DNA of 64,000 nucleotides from Patellaria atrata CBS 101060 (Eukaryota > Ascomycota > Dothideomycetes > Patellariales > Patellariaceae): NCBI GenBank assembly GCA_010093705.1, contig MU006092.1, forward strand, positions 564,623-628,622. The letters are read 5' to 3'. Of this stretch, positions 12,283-23,929 are shown piece after piece. Below the pieces are notes generated by a model. It was given only the letters and a program-made list of their open reading frames with translations. It had not been told where the DNA came from and made no database searches. Every line of letters begins with the position of its first letter. Within the stretch, counting starts at the first letter, position 1. The position numbers were made by a program, and so were the translations under genes.

Positions 12283-13586
12283 TGTTGGGCGTTGAATACG
12301 AGACCTTCTATTGAAGGGCGAGTAACGCGAAGTATATTTTGAGGTGCTACAGTAAGGTACTGTTGTCCTACATTGACGAGTTTCTCAGCACTCGTGGGTC
12401 AATCACGATGACGTGCCGGCTCTCTCGCTTCCCATTGCGCCGGGCATTTCCATCCCAACAGTGTGGTTAAGGTCACAGAGGCTTTTCATGTCTTGCAGCT
12501 GGCGACTGTGCACCAGCTCAACTTCTGCCACTAGACTCTTAAAGGGGAATTTCTTCACGTGGCGTATTATCCTACCCTTGGCTAAAGTATTGAACTCCCT
12601 TCCTCTATGAATCCTTTTGGCTTGGAAATATTCCCTCGGAGATGCATTTGTAAAATCCGTCCGGATAGTTCTGTTTGTTAGGGAAAACGGAGAAATTGAT
12701 GTCAGTTACAGCTTCCCCTATTCTCTGACGGTATCACCTGAGAAAAGATGACGAGTCTCAATTGAGCTTTCAGATTGAGCCTTGTTCCTGCACTGCACTA
12801 CTGCTGAAGAATCCGACCTAGACCTTATACCTGGGCACATAATCAGCCATTTTCCTGTAGGAGGGAACCGATTAGAAGGCCCAAGCAGCTAAGGGCGCCT
12901 CCAGCCCAGCAAACGCAATCATCAGGACAATTTCCCATAGCGAAAAGTGTGGCATTCTGTACAGCAGTAGGGAATGCGCCGGGTTCCTTGCAGTTAGTTC
13001 GAGCGTGTGAGTAAGCAATTTGGGTTCAAGAGGTGATTGAACGAGTGAATATGCAGGTTGAGAATCTAGAATTCGGCAAGGGGAATGCTCACCGATGCTC
13101 TCTGATGCTGTAATTCGGTGCTTCCGACGTAGCCGATGCGCCCCAAGCGAAGTAGGCATGAGGCGCAGGCATGCTAGTGGTTGGCTCTAATCCGGGGTAT
13201 AGGTTACAGTTTGTTTTTTGTTTGGATATTCAAGAAAAGTTGTTGACGGCTCAGACTCTTTCGAAATAGAAGCTGTGAATTGCAGACGAACCTTGTCTAT
13301 GCATTTCATTCAGCTGATGCGGGCTCTAATGAGCAAATACTTACTATCTATCCCGTCCCAGGGGGCAAACAAAAAGGACTTCTCAGCTCAGAAGTCAGAA
13401 GACTCAGCATAGGAGATGGAGAGCCTTGATAATCCTCCTTCCAAAAGACCTGGATGGCAAGTATGATTCGTGTACGGAGTATATACAGATGCATATACAT
13501 GTCATTGAACAGTGTCGTAGGGAAACTAAAGGACATGTACGAGTCAATACCTTTTAAAAACCCCAGCGGATGACGATTATCCCGTC
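12283..13586. other. Intergenic, no supported gene
   Basis: Short frames only. One 27-codon hydrophobic frame on the minus strand near 12950 (MPHFSLWEIVLMIAFAG) has no partner exon I could find. Confidence 0.45.
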
Positions 13587-13978
13587 TCAGGGATATCCAG
13601 GGCCATCGCATCGCCAACCGCCAAACTCATCCTCTCTCCCAGTTCGCGGGTCCAGATTCACGGGAGCATCTCCTCTTCCAGAGATTGGATCAAGGATTGA
13701 ATCAAGGGTTCTCTGGGTGCGAAGCATGAGGCGCCGACGCCACATCATGGCCCTGCAGTCGATCATGGCTTTTTCAGAGCCTCGGCGGACTCAAACGGGG
13801 GGTTGACGGGACATATTCACTTCCAGTTCTGAAGGTATTTGATATCATCCTTGCGCCAGAAGTCCAAAAGCATGTTCCTGTTCTCAATAAAGTCACCTGC
13901 AGTCCACGAAAGACCATTCACATACAGAACATGTCTCCCCACAACTCGGATAGGCTCAGGAGTCCGATGCAGGTTCAT
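13587..13978 (-). CDS. Small two-exon hypothetical protein
   Basis: Not recognised. Minus-strand exons 13821..13978 and 13587..13752, with a 68 nt intron (GTGAAT..CTGCAG), give 107 aa starting MNLHRTPEPIRVVGRHVLYV. Exon 1 ends WRKDDIKYLQNWK and exon 2 continues AMMWRRRLMLRTQRTLDSIL, with FGGWRCDGPGYP at the C-terminus. Support: each piece alone is under 60 codons, yet both look protein-like (Trp, Asp, Gly rich, few rare residues), and they join in phase. An in-frame stop lies just upstream of the ATG. No signal peptide or membrane segment is seen. It could instead be the 3' part of a longer gene with further exons upstream. Confidence 0.45.
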
Positions 13979-14365
13979 TTATCAATGCAATTCCACCCTC
14001 GAACTGAGCGTTCTGTAACTATAGTCGTGTTCGTTTAACTAAACTCTACCACCTCCAGTGTGTTTTCGTGTTGGATGTGTCGTGTCGACTTGCGCGAACC
14101 ACTGCAAAGCTCCCTTCGAACCAAACTTTGGTTCGGATTGTACGCTAATCGGCCCGGCTCACCATCGATATACCATCTTTCGAAGCTACTGTAAGCCATC
14201 ACGGAGTACTACAGTTTAAACAGGCAGCAGCGTCGAGCCGCGATACTACGCAACTTGGGTATGTTCCTCAACTTCTACTCTCACTATGGGCACTTCACAC
14301 TCGCTCATGTCTCCGAAGTATGCTGACATCCCTTTCCGGCCTCCGCAGCCCCGCCTTCCCCCATC
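13979..14365. other. Divergent intergenic region
   Basis: Lies between the small minus-strand gene and the plus-strand 246-aa gene, and holds the latter's probable leader with an intron. Confidence 0.5.
14259..14348 (+). other. Probable 5'-leader intron
   Basis: GTATGT donor, TGCTGAC branch point at about 14320 and a CCGCAG acceptor frame 90 nt, ending 17 nt before the ATG at 14366. Confidence 0.6.
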
Positions 14366-15106
14366 ATGTCTTTCGTCGGTGGTCCTAACGGCTTTCTTCC
14401 CCGCGCTGGGCCTTCAAATCCATTTGGTATCCATCAGGGTCCAAGTGAAGCTGGTCCTACCATGATCGGGGACCCTCAGTTTGATATTTTTGAGTGGCAT
14501 CCTGCTTATCAGTCATGCCAACGATACTTCCTCGACCACGCTCAGCATGACGGCACTGTGCAAGCTGTTGCGGCTCTGGTCAACATCACACTGCCCTTTC
14601 AGTGGTCAACAAGCCCAGTGTTCTCAGCGTCAACTACACCCCCGCATTCCACAGGTCCCGCGGCTTATCCTATGCCATGGGCGCCTAGACCTGTCCCTTC
14701 TTCATCTCATCTACCTCGACCCGGTCATCCGTCGTCAGTCATCAACTGGGTTTCCCTCGTACCCTACATCCGTCGACTAGTCGTGACTGGCTTCGACACT
14801 TCGGGCATCCTCCACGGCTTCTTTGGTGACGACTGGCGGAAAGGGATCGGTCCTCTGCAAGAATGCGAGAGGAGGAACTACCTTTTCGCAGCAAAGAGCG
14901 TGGGTTGGGCCAAAGTCAAGTTTCAGTACGACATGAGTCCTCATGAAGCGGTACCCTTCTTAAAGCCTCTGCAGAACGTCAAGCTGGAAGAGATCGAAGG
15001 TGCCGAGAAGACATGGAGCCAGTGGCTCGCGATGGAAGACTGGATGGTTGGACCTCGAGCTCCTGAAACAATGGATGAAGCTCCAGCACCGTCAGTAGAA
15101 GATTGA
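14366..15106 (+). CDS. Hypothetical protein, 246 aa, single coding exon
   Basis: Function not recognised. The start MSFVGGPNGFLPRAGPSNPF follows a probable leader intron. The N-terminal half is Pro/Ser-rich (residues ~60-125), probably disordered. The C-terminal half looks folded, with INWVSLVPYIRRLVVTGFDT, FFGDDWRKGIGPLQECERRN and KSVGWAKVKFQYD. The last ~40 residues are acidic (LEEIEGAEKTWSQWL, then MDEAPAPSVED). No signal peptide or membrane helix. The folded block, with clear codon usage and Trp/Gly/Asp conservation, makes a real gene likely. Cytosolic or nuclear location is an inference from absence of targeting signals. Confidence 0.75.
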   Translation: MSFVGGPNGFLPRAGPSNPFGIHQGPSEAGPTMIGDPQFDIFEWHPAYQSCQRYFLDHAQHDGTVQAVAALVNITLPFQWSTSPVFSASTTPPHSTGPAAYPMPWAPRPVPSSSHLPRPGHPSSVINWVSLVPYIRRLVVTGFDTSGILHGFFGDDWRKGIGPLQECERRNYLFAAKSVGWAKVKFQYDMSPHEAVPFLKPLQNVKLEEIEGAEKTWSQWLAMEDWMVGPRAPETMDEAPAPSVED

Positions 15107-16884
15107 TCATGCTATATGCCAGTCAGTTGTCTCATAGCGGTATAATAGGGACCCTTTATACGGGTATTAGTGAGAGTTTTCACTATAAGGGTGGGGAACG
15201 TCCAGCTTAGCAGATTTAGCATAGGGATAACGAAGGTTTTCATTAAGCGTGGCGTTGGACAATCAAGATCATGAGCTCAGACGGCTATCGTGAGTCTTCA
15301 CATGTATATATGACGGTGTAATTGAGGATGGCTACAATACTGCCCACAGAATGAGCGGAGCCGAGGTTTTCCTTCTTCTTTTTATCTACCTTTATTATTT
15401 ATTTAATCAGCCTATTATCAATGCGGAGCGCGCTTTATGGGTGGATAGTTCAAGTAATTATTTTCACATGTCCTACTCTTCATACTGGAAATATCTATGG
15501 TAACAAAGGTGGTGTCTCTCCTTTCTCGTTATACCTTTTCATTATGAAGTGTACTTTGGCACAGTAGAATATTGAACCATAGTAATAGCGCGAAAGTAAT
15601 TTACCACTTACATTTTCACTTGTACTGTACGATTGACAACAATCACGCATCGAACATTCCACATTAAGCAGGAAATACGATGAAGGATCATATTCCATCT
15701 TCTCTTTCCATAGAATATCAGTCCAAATGGTCAATCAGACGAGATATTTGACTAGAAGAAGAAGAATCATTCGACGCCGCAACAAGGTCGTCATATCGAT
15801 CTTAAAGAACTAGACCCAATAGGCCGCTAAACTGGCGAATATCAATATTGCCAAGGTATTAAGGTTCTCGATAGACAATAATAGCAGGGAACAGTATAGG
15901 AAGTTGTGAATTCAAGAATTTGGCTAAAATCTTGTCGTCAAAGATAAGACATTATCGGACATTGCGTATTAAAGGTTTCAGCCAGTGAAATGGCAGTGAT
16001 TCCTTCAATATCACTCCAGCATATCACCTCAGGGGTAACTCCCACGCTATTCTATATCGATAATCTAATCGCTTAGGTTTTAAGGTTGAGATCTGCATCT
16101 TGCACCGCCACACCTTCTCTACCAGGTACGGTAAACTTCCAAGCTTCAATTTCTCACATCACATCACTCCCTCCATCAGGTTTACTATTGCGACTGACTG
16201 GAACACCTTCATATATGAAATCTTTTTGCTACTTTGTATTTCAGCCTTAACATTTCGTGATTTTGTTTACCGTGAAGCCAACGCTGAACGTGCTGTGTTG
16301 TCACACGGCTTCCATATTCCGACCACGCGGTCGCGTTATACTAACCTTCAAGCCATACAGCGAAACCGGCATGTTTTCTATCATTTTACGCTACCCGTCC
16401 GTGTACGGCGAGCGTATGAAAAAGTAAAGCAGGTATATGGCCAGGTGACTGGTGCAAGAACATGGAAGCGAAAGGGTCAGGGCCGAAAAATTCACAAAAA
16501 ACTTTGGAGATGATTTATCTTGTGCAAATCCACTACATTCCCACATCAAATCCAACATGTAGCAAGCAGATGCACTGCAGATAGGTAGTTCCATCGTAGC
16601 TTTCAAGAAATTGTAAGTCGGATACCTGTACAAGACTCATATTTCACACTTCACGTAGGCAGTGAACGTCAAGCATATTTACGAGACGAGTAAAGAATCT
16701 GTATTCCAAAATCCCAAAACCTGCCTGACGTAAAACTAACGATTGCTAAACTGAATTCGCTCAAAGGCGAGGGTATCCGCGAAAAATTTCATCTCTTCCA
16801 AGTCATTAAACCCACTCGACCAAGTACGCCAGCGAAAGACCCTAGTTTCCCAGAATACGCCAAAGTAAATCATCCGTTCCCAGT
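15107..16884. other. Intergenic, no firm gene
   Basis: AT-rich. A plus-strand frame at 16100..16513 ends in a basic segment (TWKRKGQGRKIHKKLWR). A second open plus frame runs from ~16740 into the duplicated block (KGEGIREKFHLFQVIKP). They may be remnants or exons of an unrecognised plus-strand gene; I could not join them convincingly. Confidence 0.35.
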
Positions 16885-16889
16885 ACAAA

Positions 16890-17235
16890 AAAGAAACCAG
16901 ACATATGCTGTGAAGTGGATTACGATGACGGTGCTAGAGGCTCGCGGCCGAACCGTTTAGCTAGTCCAGCAGGCATACATCGAGTCCACAAGACCATACG
17001 CTGTTACAAAAGATAAACCGACACACAAATTCCTCCGTACAAGAATAATACAGACATATGCCGTGAAGAGGAGGTTGATGACGCTGCTGAACGGCTCGCT
17101 GCCAAAACCGTTTCGCCAATCCCCTACGATGAATATCCGTACAACTGCGAAGTTGGCTAGGAAACCAGAGAGGCTAGTCCAGCGGCTTCGTACATCGAAT
17201 CCCAAGCACCATATGCTGTTACAAAATTTGAATTC
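16890..17235. repeat. Diverged direct tandem duplication
   Basis: Two unequal copies, about 16890-17011 and 17040-17235. Shared blocks include CAGACATATGCYGTGAAG, GAYGACG.TGCT and CTAGTCCAGC, then TACATCGARTCC and CCATAYGCTGTTACAAAA. The second copy carries about 70 extra bases. Several differences are third-position and synonymous in the plus frames that encode YIES..PYAVTK and QTYAVK. Confidence 0.7.
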
Positions 17236-18165
17236 ACCAGGTCTTTCGCCGAAGACACTGGCTACAGAATCCTCACTCACCGCAACCCGAGCGACCCTGC
17301 ATCCGATCCAAAGGGGCGAGAGGCTATCCAGCTCGGTGCTGAAAACCTGTTCGAGATTGACATGTGTTGTCTTCTCGAGCGCGTCGCTATTCGGTGCAAC
17401 ATCGAGGGCCGGAAAGTTATCATGGTGATAAGCATTTCCGGCGTCGATGACGCGATAGCGGCGCCTCCCCCTCCACGCGGTCGGATATTTCTTCATCAAC
17501 AGTGTGTTGTTCAATGATGTACACAATACGACGACGGCAAGAGCACTAGGTTTCAAGGACAGGAGGAGTGCCGGGTGACCAACCGCACCTTCGCACTTGC
17601 GTGCGGCCAAGTTCTGTCCTAAGATGGAATCTTTGGGTACGCTGTTGTTGATGAAGTACAACGCATTGACCTCGGCGAGCTCTGGTGTGAACTCACAACC
17701 ACCCCGTGACTGGGTACTGGTTGCAAATGCGGTGGAGAGCAGGCTGCTCGCTGCTCCTCCGGCCCTCCGAGCCTCCGGGACTTCGTCCTTGGCGACCCAC
17801 TGGATTTGTAGGACCGGCAATGAGTTAGGCAACGGCTGTGTCGTGGCCGCTTCTTCGTTCGGTTTAGTCGGAAGAGGCTGTGACGAGGCCACCTCCGGTT
17901 GAGGATCTGGGCATGGAGTTGCCCCTGAAGAAGCGGCCACGGTCGGTATGGCCGGAGTTTCCACCGATGGAATTGGCTGTGGTGGTGTCGTTGGCGCTGG
18001 TGGACCCACCGTTTTCCTCCAGTCGTTGTTCGCCCACGCTCTCGGTACGTTGCACGGCCTCGTTGCTGGTAAGGGGGCGCTATCTGCTTGGCGCTGCCTG
18101 ATATGCGGCGGTACGTAACACTTGACCCCGATCGGACCAGCCGAATTTGGATTACTCACTGGCAT
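16957..18165 (-). CDS. Hypothetical Pro-rich protein with YVPPHIR motif
   Basis: Not recognised as a family. The start is MPVSNPNSAGPIGVK, soon followed by YVPPHIRQRQ and NNDWRKTVG. A YVPPHLR-type motif near the N-terminus is seen in several RNA-associated fungal proteins, but alone it is weak evidence. Residues ~60-140 are Pro/Ala/Glu-rich and disordered. The next ~110 residues (TPELAEVNALYFINNSV.., then GRRRYRVIDAGNAYHHDNF) look folded. The last ~150 residues overlap the tandem duplication, where the plus strand has an equally good frame, so the C-terminus is doubtful. The frame is open upstream to 18243; I prefer the ATG at 18165 because it abuts a CACC context. Confidence 0.42.
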   Translation of the reverse strand: MPVSNPNSAGPIGVKCYVPPHIRQRQADSAPLPATRPCNVPRAWANNDWRKTVGPPAPTTPPQPIPSVETPAIPTVAASSGATPCPDPQPEVASSQPLPTKPNEEAATTQPLPNSLPVLQIQWVAKDEVPEARRAGGAASSLLSTAFATSTQSRGGCEFTPELAEVNALYFINNSVPKDSILGQNLAARKCEGAVGHPALLLSLKPSALAVVVLCTSLNNTLLMKKYPTAWRGRRRYRVIDAGNAYHHDNFPALDVAPNSDALEKTTHVNLEQVFSTELDSLSPLWIGCRVARVAVSEDSVASVFGERPGEFKFCNSIWCLGFDVRSRWTSLSGFLANFAVVRIFIVGDWRNGFGSEPFSSVINLLFTAYVCIILVRRNLCVGLSFVTAYGLVDSMYACWTS

Positions 18166-21100
18166 GGTGAGAGGTATTGTACAGGCGATCGTATTGACAA
18201 ATGGTGGCCTTGTACAGAGAGGAGAGGAAGAAGTCACTGTCACTTCACCATACAGAGAGGTGGTGATAGTAATGATAGAGGACAGTTATACAGATGGTAG
18301 ATATGATACAGGTTGAGGTGTTGTACGAGGACAGTGAGGGTGTGAAGGGAATTCTAGAGAAGAGAAAGTTAGGATGGGAGCAGAAGAAATTATGTCTTTT
18401 GGAAAACTCACCAGGACCCATCGTACCGTGGATTCTCACGAGAATTGCAAGGAGCATTATGAGCGAGTTTTCAGATTCATCTCGTCGGTACCATAGAAAT
18501 CGACTCCTGAGTTCTGTACCGCTGGTTTCTCGATAGGGACATCTCCACACTAGACTATATTGCAATTGTAAGTAAGTACTCTTCAGTCCAGAACGATCAC
18601 TATGGATGACAGTGGAAGGAGATGGTACCATTGTATAGCTCCCGATTGGCCCTCCCATGATTGACAGGACACTACGGATCAGCATATTGACTGATGATCC
18701 TGTCAGGCTCAGTTCAATATCAAAGAGCAAGGAGGTCAATCCCGAAACAGTAGTATCAACTATGGGACAGGAAATATCTGCAAAATTGGGTAGTGTTGGG
18801 AATAGAAGAGAATTAAGAAAGAGGTCTTCTAGGAAGAGGTGAGGGAGGGTCTTATGATATCCACGGAACCAATCAATCCTGCCCGAGTACGATATGCATT
18901 TTCAAAGGTCAGTGCGATTTTTGCGGAGCATCTATTCGCACTTGCGTACATTATATCAATTTCTACAGCATAACAAGCAAGTCCAATTCAAAGGCAAGAC
19001 TATCCATTTCTACTATAGTCGCTCTATCCAAACCCCAAAACTCATATTTACTATTACCCATTGGACTCATGTCCCCCTGACCCCCCTATTCTTCATTGAA
19101 AATTTGACCGACCTATGGAAGTCTCCCTTAGGACTGTTTACTGCTTCGATATTCTCGAGTGAAGTCTGGTACCTGTTAAATCCAGGGGCAATAGCTCTGT
19201 ACCTTGGTTGACGTCCAAGGCACACACCTGCAACAGTTAAAATCAAAACTTCCATTGGGACAACGCACAGAAGGTACGGATAGCTTCTTCCGGGAGTTTT
19301 TTTTTTTTTTTTTATAGGGGCAATCACCAATTCCGCTTTGCAACTGCAGTTAGGTTCTTGTGCGTCATGGGAGTGCTTCTGTTGTACTTCATTTTCTGTA
19401 GTTTGGTTCTGTTGAGATAAGGAGAGTTGCTACTGTGGATACTCGCGAAAATATGGCATTTCATAATGTCCTTCCCAATGCAATACTCAGATATTAGTTC
19501 AGAAGTCACGTTGTAAATAGTTGTGAGTTGCTACCCGATTAGGCCTCCTTACAGAAGTCACATCCAACAAACAACGAGAGCGACTTCCCACCCACACACT
19601 CGCGAGGAACTGGCCTTCGACGTACGTATTTACAAACAAACCCAGTCGCGAATCAATACAGCAATCGTGTCTGAAGAAATACAAAAGCACCACCTCATCT
19701 AGTTGACCCTTCGTGCGCAAGTTATATTCAGACGGGACAAGCAGCAGGGCATCCGCTTCCATAGTATAAATCGTGAAGGAAATAGAACACCTCATAGAGA
19801 CCGCCCCAAAGACTCATATTCATATCTTCACAGACCACTCAGCCGTCACAGCGACAGCCGAGCAAATCCACTTAATCACCACCACCAGTACATACAAGTT
19901 AAACTTGCGGCTAGCGAGAGCCTCGCAATACGGGAATCTCATCTACCGCCCAGATCACACTCAGCCGATGCCAGACGCGTTGAGTAGGTCTACACGATTT
20001 TGGCGCGTTAGGGGTTGGGTATGAAGTATATGGGTTCAGAAGGTGGAGGATAGGGGAGTGGATGGGTAAGAGCGCGTGTTTGGAAATACTTTGGAGGTTG
20101 ATATAGGCTTGATTGGTGACAGATGGGTGTAGGCAAGTCGGATTTCTAAAGATACCGTGGACATGGAAGAGTCAGGGGATATGTGTGGCCAATCATGTTT
20201 TAAGAGAGTTTATGATATTTAGAGAAGTTTGGATGACAGGTTTGCCACTCGGTTGGGGATGTGGTAAGGATGGCAATGGGGTTTGACTGAGATAGGGGAG
20301 AGTATGTATGTTCCAAATGATGAAGATAACTGTATTGTGTCTGAGGGTATATGATTGTGAAATGCGCTTTGAGAAGGCGACAGTGGGATAATGTAGAGTA
20401 TATTCCACTCTACTACATAAGGTAGATTTTTGAACACTTGGCCTAGGCTTCCGAGGATACGTAGTATAGTGCAGCACTGAGCTCAGATAGTCAAAATCTT
20501 CATGTAACTTGAGTACCCTTCTGGTGCTACATATTTTTGGGAGCATGTCGGGTTAGATCGCTATGTCGACGCTGGTTTGTACTATGGCCTCGGTTTCAAT
20601 ACCCACCTCTCATCAGATGGTTTCTTAAGCTGGACGTCGTAACGGACAAAGGTATGTCTAAAGGTTTCCTTCTGCTTCCTGGAGGGAATCGATAGAAACG
20701 TCCTTGTTTCCAACATCCCTTGTAGACTCTGTGACAGTGATACGAAAATGTAGCAAAGCTTTTGTCTTATAAGCAGTATTCCAGAAAAACAGTAAGCAGG
20801 CCGATCAGTAACGTCCATCTCTTATCACATCCTCCTCCTATACAACTCATATATGAGATCCATACTGTTCTCAGCAGAGGATTAGGTTAAAACTCCATGA
20901 GAGAAACGTAGCCAAGGCATTTGTTCGCAATTATGTTACGGTCTAGATGGATCAATCTAGAGAACGCGGAGCCTCACGATGAATGCGAAACTATCCGTCC
21001 CGCGCTGATCGAGCCCCTTTGGAACGCTGATGCCCGTGACTTGTAAGGAGAGATGACTGTGTGAGACTTTCATTCAACATGAGGGAGGCTGTAACGAAAT

Positions 21101-21454
21101 GCACGTCTGATCCCTTGGCACGAAACCCCCAATCTGCAGCCACCCAGGCCACGAGTCCTCTCCAAACGTTCAAGGGTGCCACTCTCAACACCATCTAACA
21201 TTCGTTCATTTTTTGTGCTTTCCAGATAAACAGCAAAACCACGATAAACGCCCGTTTCTTGTGTATAACCTCCTGAAAAGTGCTTATTATTACCTACAGA
21301 GAGATATTTTCTTTACTGGCTGGGAAATAGGACCACAGGTCCGCCGAGCCACAACCCTTTCTACATTCCTTCGGATGAAAATCTCTCGATGAAATAGGAT
21401 TGCATCCTCTCCCTACGCTTTTGTATCTGGAGTCAGGCTTCTGTCTCTCACTTC
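18166..21454. other. Long gene-poor stretch with a retroelement fossil
   Basis: About 3.3 kb without a supported host gene. It contains the Ty3/gypsy RNase H fragment and a poly-T run near 19298. Frames at 18245..18739 (minus) and 20582..20818 (minus) show no family features. Confidence 0.5.
19773..19991 (+). mobile_element. Fossil Ty3/gypsy LTR retrotransposon fragment (RNase H domain)
   Basis: A short stretch resembles the RNase H region that follows the reverse transcriptase of fungal Ty3/gypsy elements: an IEHLIE-type block, a FTDHSA catalytic block, KLNLRLARASQY, and a closing MPDALSRS. No LTRs, gag, protease or integrase were found nearby, so this is a small, broken and probably old remnant. 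Confidence 0.68.
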
Positions 21455-23501
21455 ATGGGTTCCTTTACCTCCCCGCCGTCTCAACGGCGGAGTTTCAGTG
21501 CGATATCCGCTCTACTGGGGAGTCTCCTACTGTCAACCCTCTGGATACCTACAACATGGGCGCAGGTACCAAAGAAGTCCTCCGCAGACTATTTCATACA
21601 TAGACTTCCAGGACAACCGGATGGACCTCTTCTAAAAATGCATGCTGGGTGAGTGACATGTTCTGGACCCACTGGCTAAGCGTATGCTAACTATGAGGTA
21701 TACAGTCATATCGAGGTCTCGGCTGAGAATAATGGACACCTTTTTTTCTGGCACTTTCAAAACAGACATATTGCGGATAGTCAAAAGACGGTAATATGGC
21801 TCAACGGAGGTCCTGGTTGCAGTTCCATGGACGGTGCTTTGATGGAGATCGGGCCATATAGGGTAGGGCCGGGTGGCAAGTTAAGATACAACAATGGATC
21901 GTGGGATGAGTTCGCCAACGTTCTGTTCGTGGATAATCCAGTCGGAACGGGGTTCAGTTATGTGGATACTAATAGCTATGTGCACGAGTTACCCGAAATG
22001 GCGGAGCAGTTCATTACATTCCTGGAGAGTTGGTTTTCCATATTTCCAGAGTATTCACATGATGAGGTTAGTATACTTGTTGGAATATCTGAACCGACTT
22101 TAATATTTTATTTAGATATACCTTGCGGGAGAATCCTACGCAGGTCAGCATATCCCGTACATCGCAAAGGCGATCCTAGATCGTAACAAGGTTTCTCAAG
22201 AGCCATGGAAACTCTCTGGTCTCCTTATAGGTAATGGCTGGATTGCACCCGGACAGCAATACTACGCATACCTTCAATATGCCTATAAAAGTGGTTTGAT
22301 TCAAGGCGGTACTGATAAAGCAAAAAAGGTAGAAGCACAACAAGCTATCTGCCAGAAAATACTTGAAACTACCGGCCAAGACGCTGTTGAGATTCCCGAA
22401 TGCGAGGAAGTCTTACAGGTCATTCTTCGACTCACTAATGATCGCAGCTCAAATCAGGGGTGCGTAAACATGTACGATATCCGTCTCCGTGATTCCTATC
22501 CCAGCTGCGGCATGAACTGGCCCCCGGATCTTGACCACGTGACCCCATACCTGCGTCGAGAGGATGTTATTCAAGCACTTCATGTTGATCCAGCCAAACG
22601 TTCAGGATGGACAGAGTGTAATGGTGCTGTTGGATCGAACTTCAGGGCCAGAAACTCGAAACCATCTGTTGAACTCCTACCAGACCTTCTTGCAGAGCTC
22701 CCAATCATCCTTTTCTCCGGTGATAAAGACATGATCTGCAACCACATTGGAACTGAAGAGCTCATCAACAATCTTAAATGGAATGGGGGCGTTGGCTTTG
22801 AGCGGTCTCCTGGGACTTGGGCACCACGCCAGGACTGGACGTTCGAAGAAGAGCCTGCTGGTTTCTATCAAGAAGCTCGTAATCTAACTTACATCGTATT
22901 CTACAATTCGTCGCATATGGTTCCATTCGATTACCCCCGAAGGACCAGAGACATGCTTGATCGTTTCATCGGCATCGATATTGGCGATATTGGAGGAGAG
23001 CCTGCCGACAGTCGCATAGGTGGGGAGAAAGGCCCCTTGACAAGTGTCGGTTCGCATCCAAACAGCACCGCCGCCGAAGAAGCCGAGGAGCAGAAACTCA
23101 AGGACGCAACATGGCACGCCTACTACAAGTCTGGAGAGGTTGCTTTAGTCGTTGTCGCTATCGCGGCAGGATTGTGGGGATTCTTTGTCTGGCGAGACCG
23201 GCGCCGGCGTCGTGCAGGATACACCAGTCTTTTCGGCGGTAATCCTCATGATAGTCGTCCGGGATCCAGCCGCGGTGGTGCGGGTCTGGAGGGTTTTAGG
23301 AATAAGAGACATGGAAGGGATATTGAGGCTGCTGATTTCGATGAGAACGAGTTGGATGAGGTGAGTAGTTCAGAGAGCTTGAGGAAGCAGAGTGATAAGG
23401 ATAGGGAGATGGAGAGGGAGAGGTATAGCCTTGGAGAGGATAGCGATGATGAAGAGGTTGGTGGCTCGAGAGAAAAGCTGACGGGCGGTCAACCGCGTTA
23501 A
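21455..23501 (+). CDS. KEX1: Pheromone-processing carboxypeptidase KEX1
   Basis: Late-Golgi serine carboxypeptidase (S10) that trims C-terminal Lys/Arg after Kex2 cleavage. Exons 21455..21648, 21706..22066 and 22116..23501 give 646 aa. A signal anchor follows [12 protein letters not shown]. The oxyanion-hole motif [13 protein letters not shown] is followed by the triad Ser192 in GESYAG, Asp388 in [11 protein letters not shown] and His452 in [10 protein letters not shown] lumenal acidic linker precedes a membrane helix at about 526-545 ([18 protein letters not shown]), then basic RDRRRRRAG and an acidic cytosolic tail, the classic Kex1 layout. Introns of 57 and 49 nt have clear TGCTAAC-type branch points. 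RAD52 follows 429 bp downstream on the same strand. Confidence 0.97.
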
Positions 23502-23929
23502 CATTTGTAAATACTGAGCATTCTTTGCGTGGTGTACGGACGTAGTAAGTTTTGGGTCTTTGGAAGGAGTTTCTAAGGGAAATCGATGTTTTTAGACACA
23601 TAAATCGATTACTACATCGTTTTCATCATTTAGTAACTTATTTAATGAGATTCTACTCACACAAAAATAAACGACTTTCACTTTCCCGTCGTTGTCGAAA
23701 GGGAACGAGAACGTGCGTCACGTGCGCTGAGGCAGAAGCGCGTTTCTTGGCAAGAACATAGTCGCGTCTACGCCATCTGAACCTCATGAAGTACCTCTAC
23801 GGATACAACAACTGCGCAAAATCACGATTTTCACAATTCTACCTTCACCTACTCAACAGATTGCTCCCGGATATATATATCTTGTTAGAATCTAGCGGGT
23901 TTCATGAGCAGTCTCAAAGCCTTCTTAAT
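23502..23929. other. Intergenic, KEX1 to RAD52
   Basis: Holds the KEX1 3' end and RAD52 promoter, with a TATATATA tract near 23872. No gene seen. Confidence 0.5.

Noticed and set aside
16100-16513. 137-codon plus frame with a basic C-terminus
   Set aside because: No motif, no signal, uncertain start; could be an exon but no join was convincing.
18245-18739. 164-codon minus frame
   Set aside because: Ser/Tyr/Ile-rich with no domain features; likely chance in AT-rich sequence.
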